A stretch of DNA of 64,000 nucleotides from Jannaschia sp. S6380 (lineage in GTDB: Bacteria > Pseudomonadota > Alphaproteobacteria > Rhodobacterales > Rhodobacteraceae): positions 1,116,001 through 1,180,000 of the forward strand of contig NZ_JALKAS010000001.1 in NCBI RefSeq assembly GCF_023015695.1, read 5' to 3'. Below the pieces are notes generated by a model. It did not search any database. It worked only from the letters and a program-made list of their open reading frames with translations, and was not told the DNA's origin. Below, one piece after another: positions 46,084 through 56,620 of this stretch. A program made the translations under genes and the position numbers. Position 1 is the stretch's first letter. Each line of letters starts with the position of its first letter.

Positions 46084-46695
46084 ATGACCCCCGTGCTGCA
46101 CCTGGCCCCCGGAACCATCTCGCTCTGCGTCCATGCTGCGCTAGCCGAGGCGAACCTGCCTCACGAGTTGCGATGGCTGGACTTCAAGGCCGGCGCCCAG
46201 CACGGGGCGGACCACCTGGCGCTGAACCCCAAGGGCCGCGTGCCCGTGCTGGTGACCGACGATGGACCGCTGACCGAAGCCGCCGCGATCTTGGAATGGA
46301 TCGCCGAAACGGCCTATCCCGACCTGATGCCCGCGGACCGGTGGCAGGCGGCGAAGGCACGAGAGATGATGCTCTATCTCGCCTCGACCGTGCATGTGAA
46401 CCACGCCCACAAGCTGCGCGGGTCGCGTTGGGCCGACGACACGGAAGCCCATGCGGCGATGAGGGCCAAGGTTGCCGAGAACATGGCCGAGAACGCTGCC
46501 TATCTGGAGGATCGGCTGACCGACGACTGGGTGGTGGCCGACTTCTCGGCCGCCGACCTTTACCTGTGGAACGTGACGCGCTGGCTGCCGGGCGACGGCG
46601 TCCCGCTGGAGGGGTATCCGCGTCTGGCGGCGCATCACGACCGGGTCGCGGCCCGACCGGCGGTGGCCGGCGTGATCGCCCTGCACGGCGGCTGA
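46084..46695 (+). CDS. Glutathione S-transferase family protein
   Basis: A 203-residue protein with the thioredoxin-like N-domain (VLHLAPGTISLCVHAALAEA, then NPKGRVPVLVTDDGPLTEAAAILEWIAE, the GSH gamma-glutamyl site) and a helical C-domain (VADFSAADLYLWNVTRW). GGAG is 8 nt upstream of the ATG. The catalytic residue may be the Ser or Thr of the first turn. Substrate unknown. Confidence 0.9.
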   Translation: MTPVLHLAPGTISLCVHAALAEANLPHELRWLDFKAGAQHGADHLALNPKGRVPVLVTDDGPLTEAAAILEWIAETAYPDLMPADRWQAAKAREMMLYLASTVHVNHAHKLRGSRWADDTEAHAAMRAKVAENMAENAAYLEDRLTDDWVVADFSAADLYLWNVTRWLPGDGVPLEGYPRLAAHHDRVAARPAVAGVIALHGG

Positions 46696-46769
46696 AGGCA
46701 CGGCGGCGAACTTTCTGCGGGGCGGGCGCGTTGGGCGTCGCAACACCTGCTTCTGACCGGAGATCCCCC

Positions 46770-47273
46770 ATGCGCATTCTGACGCTCGCCCTGCCCCTCG
46801 CCCTGATCGCGGGCCCTGCCCTGGCCGATGCCCATGTCGGCCCGCGGCTGACCGGCACCATCCTGAACCCGGCGGGCGAGAACATCGGATCCGTTTCCCT
46901 CTTCGATACGGCGTCGGGCGTGATCCGGGTGAACGTGCAGGCGACCGGATTGTCGGCGGGCGGCCACGGCGTCCACCTGCACGAGACCGGCCTGTGCGAA
47001 GGCGATTTCTCCTCCGCGGGCGGTCACATCGCGGGTGATGCCAATCACGGTCTGGTCGAGGGTGGCCCCCATCCGGGCGACCTGCCCAACGGCTTCGTCG
47101 AGGAGGACGGCGTGTTGTCGATGGAGGCGCTGACCGACCGCATCACGATGGATGTCCTGATGGATGGCGACGGCTCGGCGTTGATCATCCATTCCGGGCC
47201 GGACGATTACGAAAGCCAACCGGCCGGCGATGCGGGCGACCGGGTGGCCTGCGCCGTGCTGGCCGCGCCCTGA
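46770..47273 (+). CDS. sodC: Cu/Zn superoxide dismutase (periplasmic)
   Basis: A 167-residue precursor with a signal peptide of about 19 residues ending ALA. Copper and zinc ligands are in HGVHLHETGLC, GGHIAGDANHGL and HPGDLPNG; the second copper His and the Asp pair lie in ALIIHSGPDDYESQPAGDAG. The Arg in DRVAC is the usual anion-guiding residue. The terminal AVLAAP departs from the common ACGVI end. It protects the periplasm from superoxide. It converges on gntK with 3 nt between the stops. Confidence 0.95.
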   Translation: MRILTLALPLALIAGPALADAHVGPRLTGTILNPAGENIGSVSLFDTASGVIRVNVQATGLSAGGHGVHLHETGLCEGDFSSAGGHIAGDANHGLVEGGPHPGDLPNGFVEEDGVLSMEALTDRITMDVLMDGDGSALIIHSGPDDYESQPAGDAGDRVACAVLAAP

Positions 47274-47276
47274 CGG

Positions 47277-47780
47277 TCAGTCGGCGGGACGGGCGCGCAA
47301 CCGGTCGACGGCCAGGCGCAGCAGTTCCGCGGGCGGGCGTTCGATGTCCAACTCGATCGACCGCTCCCCCGGACCCGGCGGCTCCAGCGTGGCAAGCTGG
47401 CTTTCCAGCAACGAGACGGGCATGAAATGTCCCTCTCGCCGGGTCATCCGCTTCGCGATCAGCTCGCGCGGCCCGGTCAGATGCACGAACACCACTGGCC
47501 CCGCCGCATCGCGGATCCGGTCGCGATAAGCGCGCTTGAGCGCCGAACACGCGACCACCATCGTCCCCTCGCCCCCCGCCAGTGCCCGCCCGATCCGGTC
47601 GAGCCACGGTGCGCGGTCGCGATCGTCCAGCGGCTCCCCCCGCGCCATCTTGTCGACATTGGCTTGCGGGTGAAGATCGTCCCCGTCGATGAAGCGGCCG
47701 TGCAATGCCTCGGCGAGTTTCGAGCCCATCAGGGTCTTGCCGGTGGAGGTCACGCCCATGACGACGATCTTCGTTCCCAT
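47277..47780 (-). CDS. gntK: Gluconokinase
   Basis: Phosphorylates gluconate to 6-phosphogluconate for the Entner-Doudoroff or pentose-phosphate route. The 167-residue protein has the Walker A loop GVTSTGKT, the FIDGDDLHPQANVDKMARG substrate segment with PLDDRDRAPWL, and VVACSALKRAYRD. REGHFMPVSLLESQLATLE is diagnostic for the GntK/IdnK group. No gluconate transporter lies nearby. Confidence 0.94.
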   Translation of the reverse strand: MGTKIVVMGVTSTGKTLMGSKLAEALHGRFIDGDDLHPQANVDKMARGEPLDDRDRAPWLDRIGRALAGGEGTMVVACSALKRAYRDRIRDAAGPVVFVHLTGPRELIAKRMTRREGHFMPVSLLESQLATLEPPGPGERSIELDIERPPAELLRLAVDRLRARPAD

Positions 47781-47899
47781 ATCCGTATCCTTCCAAACCG
47801 GGTCGAAGCCATGCTGACGCCTCCGGTCCGACAGTCAATCGGGATTGGCACATCGGCCGAACATCCCCATATAGGACGAGCACAACATCGGAGAGCGCG

Positions 47900-48112
47900 A
47901 TGCCCCTGGACCGACTTGTCCTGATCCTCGTGATCGTGGTCGCCGCCGCGGCGGCGACGATCTGGCTGGCGGCGATCGTCGCGGCCAGCTTCGCGATGCC
48001 CATCGGCCTGGGCGCGCTGATTCCGGCCATCCTGGTCGGCTACGTGGTCTGGCGCGTGGTCGCCGACCGCCTGAACAGCCGCGACGACGATCACTACGAC
48101 CGGATGGACTGA
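47900..48112 (+). CDS. Small membrane protein of unknown function
   Basis: Seventy residues: two hydrophobic helices (about 6-30 and 34-52) and an acidic, Asp-rich tail (RDDDHYDRMD). A GGAGAG ribosome-binding site precedes the ATG. It ends 1 nt before the YbjQ-like gene, so both are probably one operon. No family recognised. Confidence 0.7.
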   Translation: MPLDRLVLILVIVVAAAAATIWLAAIVAASFAMPIGLGALIPAILVGYVVWRVVADRLNSRDDDHYDRMD

Positions 48113-48113
48113 T

Positions 48114-48440
48114 ATGGCCCGCGACATCCTGCTGACGACGACCGATACGATTCCGGGCCGCGATATCGCCCATACGATCGGCCTGGTGAAGGGTTCGACC
48201 GTGCGTGCCAAGCATATCGGGTCGGATATCGTGGCCAGCCTGCGCAACGTGGTGGGGGGCGAGGTCAAGGAATACGCCTCGCTTCTGACCGGCGCGCGCG
48301 AACAGGCCATCGACCGCATGGTCTCCGCGGCCCGGCTGCTGGGCGCGGATGCTGTCGTGGGTATCCGGATGGAGACGTCCACCATCACGCATGCCGCATC
48401 CGAGGTGATGGCCTACGGCACGGCGGTCAAGCTGGGTTAA
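48114..48440 (+). CDS. YbjQ/UPF0145 family heavy-metal-binding-domain protein
   Basis: A 108-residue homopentameric-type protein. The family segments are LLTTTDTIPGRDIAHTIGLVKG, GEVKEYASLLTGAREQAIDRM and GADAVVGIRMETSTI. Function is uncertain. It lies between the small membrane protein and DUF1638; its TAA overlaps the DUF1638 ATG by 1 nt. Confidence 0.92.
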   Translation: MARDILLTTTDTIPGRDIAHTIGLVKGSTVRAKHIGSDIVASLRNVVGGEVKEYASLLTGAREQAIDRMVSAARLLGADAVVGIRMETSTITHAASEVMAYGTAVKLG

Positions 48441-49069
48441 TGACCGATCGCGCGCGGACCCAGGAGGGCCTGCCGGCCACCGGGTCCGGGCGGATCCTGA
48501 TCGTCGCCTGCGGCGCGCTCGCGCATGAGATCCTGGCGATCAAGGCGGCGAACGGGCTCGACCATATCGACCTTCATTGCCTGCCCGCGATCCTGCACAA
48601 CCGCCCCGACCGGATCAGCCCGGCGGTCGAGGCCGCCCTGGCCGAACGTGCGGGCGGCTATGACGGCGCCTTCGTGGCCTATGCCGATTGCGGCACGGGC
48701 GGCGCGCTGGCCGCCCTCTGCGAACGGCTGGGGGTCGAGATGATCGAGGGGCCCCACTGCTACGCCTTCTTCGAGGGACAGGACGCTTTCGCGCGGCGCG
48801 ACGAGATTGACGCATTCTACCTGACCGATTTCCTGGCCCGACAGTTCGACGCATTCGTGACGCGCCCGCTCGGCCTGGACCGCCATCCCGAGCTGCGGGA
48901 CATGTATTTCGGACATTACCGTCGCCTGGTCTATCTGGCCCAGACCAACGACATGGACCTGACCGACAAGGCGCGGGCCGCCGCCGCTGCTCTGGGGTTG
49001 GCTTTCGAGCGGCGGTATACCGGGTTGGAACCGTTCGCGGAGGTGCTGCCGCGGCAGTCGGAAGGTTGA
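48440..49069 (+). CDS. DUF1638 domain-containing protein
   Basis: A 209-residue cytoplasmic protein with the DUF1638 strands ILIVACGALAHEILAI, LPAILHNRPDRI and AYADCGTGGAL, and a Cys/His-containing site near GPHCYAFFEG. DUF1638 proteins are often found near corrinoid methyltransferases, and the corrinoid gene here is 2.4 kb upstream. Function unknown. Start overlaps the YbjQ-like stop. Confidence 0.9.
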   Translation: MTDRARTQEGLPATGSGRILIVACGALAHEILAIKAANGLDHIDLHCLPAILHNRPDRISPAVEAALAERAGGYDGAFVAYADCGTGGALAALCERLGVEMIEGPHCYAFFEGQDAFARRDEIDAFYLTDFLARQFDAFVTRPLGLDRHPELRDMYFGHYRRLVYLAQTNDMDLTDKARAAAAALGLAFERRYTGLEPFAEVLPRQSEG

Positions 49070-49094
49070 AATCCGACAACCGGTTCGGTATACA
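49066..49094 (+). promoter_or_regulatory. Strong sigma70-like promoter of the small gene before purL
   Basis: TTGAAA (49066-49071), 17-bp spacer, TATACA (49089-49094). Predicted start near 49101. A direct repeat GGTATAC-ATA-GGTATAC overlaps the -10 region, a possible operator. The promoter lies at the end of the DUF1638 gene. Confidence 0.6.
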
Positions 49095-49120
49095 TAGGTA
49101 TACTATAGGAGCTCGATGTG

Positions 49121-49342
49121 ATGGATACAGTTTCCGACGTTCTGCATCGCGTCCGCGCCGAACTGCGACAGGCCCGCACGCTTCTTCGCCAGGAAATCGC
49201 GGCCTATCCCACGCCGATCGCGGGGTGCGATGTGCAGTTCAATCATCTACTGGCGGATCGGCGCCGCATCGACGGGGCACTCGCCGCGCTGGATCGGGCC
49301 GTCTTCATCCCCACCCCCCGCCAGACGATGCCACCCGGCTGA
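49121..49342 (+). CDS. Small hypothetical protein
   Basis: Seventy-three residues, [18 protein letters not shown] onward, mainly helical, with [21 protein letters not shown] in the middle. An AGGAG ribosome-binding site and the consensus-like promoter upstream support expression; a GTG three nt upstream is an alternative start with better spacing. It is 73 bp before purL. I have no family name; the Cys and the QFNHLL segment may be worth searching. Confidence 0.55.
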   Translation: MDTVSDVLHRVRAELRQARTLLRQEIAAYPTPIAGCDVQFNHLLADRRRIDGALAALDRAVFIPTPRQTMPPG

Positions 49343-49415
49343 TCGGCGCGTACGCCGGCCCTTTGCCTCGCGCGGCGAAGGCGCTAGACGGCTTCGACGC
49401 CAGCCGGAGACGTGC

Positions 49416-51575
<2,160 letters not shown>

Positions 51576-51587
51576 ACAGGCACCGCG

Positions 51588-51614
51588 CGGGCGGAAATCA
51601 CCGTTTCCCGCCCG
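51588..51614. terminator. Hairpin after purL
   Basis: CGGGCGGAAA and TTTCCCGCCCG form a strong stem with one bulge and a 6-nt loop, 13 nt after the purL stop. No U-tract follows, so termination is uncertain. Confidence 0.4.
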
Positions 51615-51681
51615 TAGCGGGGTGGTCCCCTCCGCCGTCGATGTCTACATTCCAGTTCATACCTGAGACGGAGCGTCATTC

Positions 51682-51924
51682 ATGGCCATGCAGGCACAGG
51701 ATATCGAGGCCTTGATCCGCGAGTCCTTCCCCGATGCGAAGATCACGATCACCGACCTGGCGGGCGACGGCAACCACTACGCCGCCGAAGTGATCGACGC
51801 GTCCTTCGCCGGGCAGACCCGGGTCCAGCAGCAGCGCGCCGTCTATGCCGCGCTGAAGGGCAAGATGGACGGCGCCCAGGGCGAGCTGCACGCGCTGGCG
51901 CTGACGACGCGGGCGCCGGAATGA
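51682..51924 (+). CDS. bolA: BolA family protein
   Basis: An 80-residue KH-like fold protein. It pairs with monothiol glutaredoxin in iron-sulfur trafficking; the partner grxD is 264 bp downstream. Segments: DIEALIRESFPDAKITITDL, HYAAEVIDASFAG and the terminal [10 protein letters not shown], with the conserved His near residue 32. GGAG lies upstream of the ATG. It overlaps the next gene by 4 nt. Confidence 0.95.
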   Translation: MAMQAQDIEALIRESFPDAKITITDLAGDGNHYAAEVIDASFAGQTRVQQQRAVYAALKGKMDGAQGELHALALTTRAPE

Positions 51925-52184
51925 CGCTGGCCTCCGTCATCATCGGCGGCATCATCCTCGCTGTCCTGATCGTCCGGGCGGTCTGGATCATGCGCGCCGA
52001 GGCCGGCGAAGACGGTGGCGGCCGCCCCCGTGGCGTCCGGCCAGGGACGGGTTATACCGAGATCGAGAGCAACTACTTTTCCGGCGTGGGCGGCGGCAGC
52101 CAGATGATAACCCGCGTCCCGCGCGATCCACAGGAATACGCCCGCGCCTTCGTTCCGAAGCGCGGCGGCAAGCACAGGAGCTGA
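51921..52184 (+). CDS. Small single-helix membrane protein between bolA and grxD
   Basis: Eighty-seven residues starting inside the bolA stop (ATGA). One hydrophobic helix (about 4-24) and a polar, Gly/Arg-rich C-terminus ([20 protein letters not shown]). Intimate position between two iron-sulfur genes suggests co-expression. No recognised family. Confidence 0.75.
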   Translation: MTLASVIIGGIILAVLIVRAVWIMRAEAGEDGGGRPRGVRPGTGYTEIESNYFSGVGGGSQMITRVPRDPQEYARAFVPKRGGKHRS

Positions 52185-52188
52185 CGAC

Positions 52189-52551
52189 ATGGCCGACACC
52201 AAGACCCAGATCGACGACATCGTGAAATCGAAGGACGTCGTCCTGTTCATGAAGGGCACCAAGGCGATGCCGCAATGCGGATTCTCCAGCAAGGTCGCCG
52301 GGGTCCTGAACTACATGGGCGTCGAATACTCCGACGTGAACGTCCTGGATGACGCGGATATCCGCCAGGGCATCAAGGACTACTCCGATTGGCCCACGAT
52401 TCCGCAACTCTACGTCAAGGGCGAGTTCGTCGGCGGATGCGACATCATCACCGAGATGACGCTCTCGGGCGAGTTGGACACCATGCTGGAACAGAACGGC
52501 GTGGCCTTCGACAAGGATGCCGCCGACAAGATCCGCGAAGCCAACGCCTGA
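52189..52551 (+). CDS. grxD: Monothiol glutaredoxin GrxD
   Basis: A 120-residue glutaredoxin with the monothiol CGFS active site in MPQCGFSSK. It carries or delivers [2Fe-2S] clusters, usually with BolA. The segments [14 protein letters not shown] and [20 protein letters not shown] are typical. GGAG lies upstream. Confidence 0.97.
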   Translation: MADTKTQIDDIVKSKDVVLFMKGTKAMPQCGFSSKVAGVLNYMGVEYSDVNVLDDADIRQGIKDYSDWPTIPQLYVKGEFVGGCDIITEMTLSGELDTMLEQNGVAFDKDAADKIREANA

Positions 52552-52570
52552 CGGCCCGGCGCGCGCCGCG

Positions 52571-52777
52571 CTATTCGTCGCTCAGACCGTGATCGCAGAA
52601 ATCGGTGCACATGAGGTCCTCGCTCAGCAGTTGATCGCGGATATCCGCGGTCTGCTTCGCCGTGCCGTTCAGCACGAAGTTCGTGACCACGAGCATCAGC
52701 GCGACGACCAGCGCCGTCATCAGCGACCATTCAACCGTGCTCGCCCCATCCTCGGCAGCCAGGAATTCCCGTATCAT
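52571..52777 (-). CDS. Flp-type pilin-like small protein
   Basis: Sixty-eight residues. A short basic/acidic N-terminus (MIREFLAAEDGASTVEW) precedes one hydrophobic helix (about 18-37), as in Flp/TadE-type prepilins of Rhodobacteraceae (ED-G-A-TVEW ... LTA). It ends with two Cys (MCTDFCDHG). No tad assembly genes are in the window. Whether it is exported as a pilin is unproven. Confidence 0.7.
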   Translation of the reverse strand: MIREFLAAEDGASTVEWSLMTALVVALMLVVTNFVLNGTAKQTADIRDQLLSEDLMCTDFCDHGLSDE

Positions 52778-52886
52778 GTCGCGCCCTTTCGACTTTCTTC
52801 GGTTGCCTACGGGTGCAGGTCGGCGGGATTGTGACGGCCCGGCGTCCTCTCGCTGACGTTTTCGCGCAAGCGGTTCGATAGGCGCA

Positions 52887-54350
52887 TCAATCGGGGCGCC
52901 TTCCGTGGGTGTGCTTGCGCAGGCGCGACGGCTCCGCCCGCTTGCGCCCCTTGAACGGGTTCGCATCCCCCTGCCCGCGCAAATGCAGCCGGATCGGCGT
53001 GCCCGGCATGTCGAAATCCACCCGGAGCCCATTCACCAGATATCGCGAATAGCTGTCGGGGATCGCATCGGGATGCGAGCACATGACGACGAAGCCGGGC
53101 GGACGCGTCTTGACCTGAGTCATGTAGCGCATCTTGATCCGCTTGCCCTGCGGCGCGGGGGGCGGGTGCTGTTCCAGCATACCGGTCAGCCAGCGGTTCA
53201 GCGCGGCCGTGGGGATACGCCGGTTCCAGGTTTCGTGCGCCTTCAGGATCGCCGCCTGCAGCCGATCCAGCCCCCGCCCCGTCTTGGCCGAAACGGTCAC
53301 CAGCGGCGCCCCGCGCAGCTGCGGCAGCAAACGCTCGAACGACTCCTTCAGGGCGGCCAGCTTCTCCTGCCGGTTTTCCTCCAGATCCCATTTGTTGACG
53401 GCCACGACGACGGCGCGGCCTTCGCGCTCGGCCAGATCGGCGATGCGCAGGTCCTGGGTCTCGAACGGGATCTCGGCATCCAGCAGGACGACGATCACCT
53501 CGGCGAACTTGACCGCGCGCAGCCCGTCGCTGACCGACAGCTTCTCCAGCTTTTCGACGACCTTCGCGCGCTTGCGCATGCCGGCCGTGTCGAACAGACG
53601 CGTCGGCACGCCGTCCCAGTCGAAATTGACCGATATGGAATCGCGCGTAATCCCCGCCTCGGGCCCGGTCAGCAGGCGTTCCTCGCCGATGATGCGGTTG
53701 ATGAGCGTGGATTTCCCGGCGTTCGGGCGACCGACCACGGCGATCTTCAGCGGACGTTTGGCCGTTGGGACCCAGTCCGCCTCCTCGCCCTCTTCATCCT
53801 CGTCGACCGTGATGTCGGTCTCGGCCTCCTCCTCGATACGGATCGCCTCCGCGGCCGCGATCTCGATCATCGGACGCAGCATGCCGGCCAGTTCGGCCAT
53901 CCCCTCGCCATGCTCGGCCGACAGGGCCAGCGGCTCGCCCAGGCCCAGGCCATAGGCCTCCAGCAGCCCCGCCTCGGCCGCACGACCCTCCGCCTTGTTG
54001 GCGGCCAGCAGGACCGGGCGTCCCTTCCGACGCAGGATGTCGGCGAACACCTCGTCCGCGGGCGTTACCCCGATCCGGGCATCGACGACGAACAGCGCCG
54101 CGTCGGCCATATCGACCGCACGTTCGGTCAGGCGGCGCATGCGACCCTGCAGGCTGTCGTCGGTGGCTTCCTCCAACCCGGCGGTGTCGATGACGGTGAA
54201 CCGCAGATCGCCCAGCCGCGCGGCCCCCTCGCGCAGGTCGCGGGTCACGCCCGGCTGATCGTCCACCAGGGCCAGGCGTTTGCCGACCAGACGGTTGAAC
54301 AGGGTAGACTTGCCGACATTGGGCCGGCCGACGATGGCAAGGGTGAACAT
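52887..54350 (-). CDS. der: Ribosome biogenesis GTPase Der (EngA)
   Basis: Two tandem GTPase domains and a KH-like domain; needed for 50S assembly. The 487-residue protein has G1 motifs GRPNVGKST (residue 8 on) and GRPNAGKST (about 210 on), G3 DTAGLEE/DTAGMRK and G4 NKAE and NKWD. The acidic linker ([20 protein letters not shown], abbreviated EEE...EEAD) between the two domains is typical. It ends with a basic tail. It follows bamB, as in E. coli. Confidence 0.97.
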   Translation of the reverse strand: MFTLAIVGRPNVGKSTLFNRLVGKRLALVDDQPGVTRDLREGAARLGDLRFTVIDTAGLEEATDDSLQGRMRRLTERAVDMADAALFVVDARIGVTPADEVFADILRRKGRPVLLAANKAEGRAAEAGLLEAYGLGLGEPLALSAEHGEGMAELAGMLRPMIEIAAAEAIRIEEEAETDITVDEDEEGEEADWVPTAKRPLKIAVVGRPNAGKSTLINRIIGEERLLTGPEAGITRDSISVNFDWDGVPTRLFDTAGMRKRAKVVEKLEKLSVSDGLRAVKFAEVIVVLLDAEIPFETQDLRIADLAEREGRAVVVAVNKWDLEENRQEKLAALKESFERLLPQLRGAPLVTVSAKTGRGLDRLQAAILKAHETWNRRIPTAALNRWLTGMLEQHPPPAPQGKRIKMRYMTQVKTRPPGFVVMCSHPDAIPDSYSRYLVNGLRVDFDMPGTPIRLHLRGQGDANPFKGRKRAEPSRLRKHTHGRRPD

Positions 54351-54400
54351 GGCGCGCTCCGCGCTGGAAACTCAGACGCGGCCCCTAGCGCATCCGCGTA

Positions 54401-55720
54401 TCAACGGAAAGCGTGAAGCGTGCCGGACTGACCCACGACATAGAGCGCGTCGCCGAACGCGATCGGGCGCGACGCGGCCCCCGAAGGGATTTCCGTCTGC
54501 GCGACCGGCACGCCGGTCGTCGGATCGAAACCGCGCAGACCGCCATCGGAGGAGGCCACCCAGAGCCGCCCACCCGCCAGAACGGGGCCGAAATGCGCGT
54601 AGATGCCTTCGCGCCGCTTGGGACGACCATTGCGATAGAACGGCAGGTCCGTGCGCCACAGCACCTCACCCGTCGCCGCATTCAGCCGGATCAGCTGCGC
54701 CCGATCCGTGACCGCGAAGACCGAGCCGCCCGCGACCGCGAGCGGCGAGACCGCCCCTTCATCCGCCGTCCAGCGCCGCTCGCCAGAGGCGGCCGACAGG
54801 GCGACCATCCGGCCGGCCGACGTGCCTGCGAAGACGACTCCTCCGGCAACGACCGGGTCGCCGGTAATGTCGCCCACGTCGTTATAGGCCACGCCCCGGC
54901 GTTCGCCGGACACGTTCGCGCCCCAGACCCGGATGCCGGACTGGCGCAGCGTGGCCAGCACCTCGCCCGATCCGAAGGGAAAGATGACGGCGCGGTCGGT
55001 CACGGCGGGCGCGGGCGCCGTCGCCATGACCGCGGCCGCCGGCGCGGCGGGCAGTTCCCACCTGATGCGACCGTTCGCGGCGTCGATCGCCCAGGCCCGG
55101 TTGTCCCGGCTGACGACATAGACGAGGTCGCCGGCCACCTTGGGCGTGGTGATCGGGGCGTCCAGGCGCTGCACCCAGCGTTTGGCGCCCGTCGCCGCGT
55201 CGAGCGCGTGCAGTTCGCCGTAACCCGTGGTCGCGAAGACCGTGCCGCCGGTCACGGCCAGCCCGCCCCCGGACGCATCGCCCGCACGCTCGTATCCCGG
55301 GACCAGGCTGCGCGCCCAGAGCGTCTCGCCCTGCGTCGAGGTGGCGCGGATGCCGACCGTGGCATCCAGCGTGAAGATGCGGCTGCCGTCGGAGACCGGG
55401 TCGGCGGTGATCCGCAGACGGCGCGACTCGCCCGTGCCGATATCGGCGGACCAGACCCGCCGGGGCGCGGTCGACAGCGTCGCATGGCCCGGATCGTTCA
55501 ACAGGTTGCCGACGCGCATCCGCCAGTCGGGCAGGCGGCGCGGCGCGGCCAGCGACAGGGCGGGCGCGGGTCCGGTCGCGGCCGCGGCGGCGATCACGCC
55601 CACGCCGCCGGCGGCATCCGCGCGAACAGGCAGACGTTCGCCCGGAAGGATCACCTCGTCCTCGGCGCATCCGACGAGGGTCAGACCGGCGCACAGAAGG
55701 ACCGCTGCGAAAGACCTCAT
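54401..55720 (-). CDS. bamB: Outer-membrane assembly lipoprotein BamB (PQQ-like beta-propeller)
   Basis: Part of the BAM complex that folds outer-membrane proteins. The 439-residue precursor has a lipobox signal (LTLVGC, Cys at residue 18) and eight propeller-type repeats with WXXDG/GXXXWxxxL motifs (e.g. LDAATGAKRWVQRL, LNAATGEVLWRTDL). The start could be the ATG at 55759; 55720 gives the standard signal peptide. The yfgM-bamB-der order matches E. coli. Confidence 0.9.
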   Translation of the reverse strand: MRSFAAVLLCAGLTLVGCAEDEVILPGERLPVRADAAGGVGVIAAAAATGPAPALSLAAPRRLPDWRMRVGNLLNDPGHATLSTAPRRVWSADIGTGESRRLRITADPVSDGSRIFTLDATVGIRATSTQGETLWARSLVPGYERAGDASGGGLAVTGGTVFATTGYGELHALDAATGAKRWVQRLDAPITTPKVAGDLVYVVSRDNRAWAIDAANGRIRWELPAAPAAAVMATAPAPAVTDRAVIFPFGSGEVLATLRQSGIRVWGANVSGERRGVAYNDVGDITGDPVVAGGVVFAGTSAGRMVALSAASGERRWTADEGAVSPLAVAGGSVFAVTDRAQLIRLNAATGEVLWRTDLPFYRNGRPKRREGIYAHFGPVLAGGRLWVASSDGGLRGFDPTTGVPVAQTEIPSGAASRPIAFGDALYVVGQSGTLHAFR

Positions 55721-55776
55721 GGCTCTGCCCCCGTTGCGACCCGCATCGGGGTCCGTCATCCGCCCCGCTTCCGGCT

Positions 55777-56436
55777 TCATGCCGGTTCGGGCGAGGCGCC
55801 CAGCGCCACAATCAACTGCAAGGCCCTTCGGCGCAAGGCTTCCGTCGCCTCGGCATCCTCGGTCAGGATGCGCAGAAGCGTCAGCGCCGTCGCCTCGTCG
55901 CCGGCCTCGAGCGCGCGCAGGGCCTGCAGCTCGACCGCGATGGGGCGATAGGGCGCGCCCGGCGCGGCCAGCTCCTCCAGGATGGCGCCATCCTGCGCGG
56001 CATCCCCGGTTCCCCCGGCCAGCATGGCCTTGACCAGCGCCAGATGGCGATAGGTCACCGACAGCTCCTCCGCGTCGGCCAGGGCGAGCAGTTCGGCCCG
56101 CGCGGAGGCCGCATCGCCCCCCTCGCCGTTCAGCGTCGCCGTGGCCCGCAGAAGCGTGAGGATCGCGGCCTGCTGCGCATCCGCCGGCTCGATCCCGGCC
56201 AGCGCCGCGCGCCGGGCGGCCATGTCCTCGCCTTCCAGCGCGTCGAGCAGGGCCGTCCCGAACACCTGCGCGCGATCCTCGGCCTGGGCGCGACGCCATT
56301 CGTTGAATGCGGCGCCGCCGACCAGCAGCAGGATCAGCAGGATCGCGACCCAGCCCCAGCGGCGCATCAGCGCATAGAGGCGATCGCGCCGGACCTCCTC
56401 GGAGACCTCGTTGATGAAACTTTCCGGGTTGGACAT
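55777..56436 (-). CDS. YfgM-like TPR membrane protein
   Basis: A 219-residue protein with one N-terminal membrane helix (about 28-45) and a helical TPR-like region (about 60-215). The start MSNPESFINEVSEEVRRDRL is typical of the alphaproteobacterial family. YfgM in E. coli is a periplasmic chaperone-linked protein with BamB and Der encoded next to it, as here. Confidence 0.85.
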   Translation of the reverse strand: MSNPESFINEVSEEVRRDRLYALMRRWGWVAILLILLLVGGAAFNEWRRAQAEDRAQVFGTALLDALEGEDMAARRAALAGIEPADAQQAAILTLLRATATLNGEGGDAASARAELLALADAEELSVTYRHLALVKAMLAGGTGDAAQDGAILEELAAPGAPYRPIAVELQALRALEAGDEATALTLLRILTEDAEATEALRRRALQLIVALGASPEPA

Positions 56437-56518
56437 GGCTCCGGCCCCCCTGTCTTCGGCGTCGGCGCTTCCTATCGCAGCGATGGCGGGGGGCCAAGCG
56501 ACAAAGACGGCCCGCAGG

Positions 56519-56565
56519 GTTGCCGTCGACGTAAGCTGTCTGTAAAAAGTGAACCAACCGGTTCA
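56519..56565 (+). promoter_or_regulatory. Promoter and operator-like dyad of the RND efflux operon
   Basis: TTGCCG (56520-56525), 17-bp spacer and TAAAAA (56543-56548), then a perfect 6-bp inverted repeat TGAACC-AACC-GGTTCA (56550-56565). The dyad is of the kind used by TetR-family repressors of efflux genes. No regulator gene is adjacent. Confidence 0.5.
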
Positions 56566-56620
56566 GATGGACGTAAGCGAATCGAACCACCCCTATTCGA
56601 GCCCCTTCGAAAGGCCCAAC

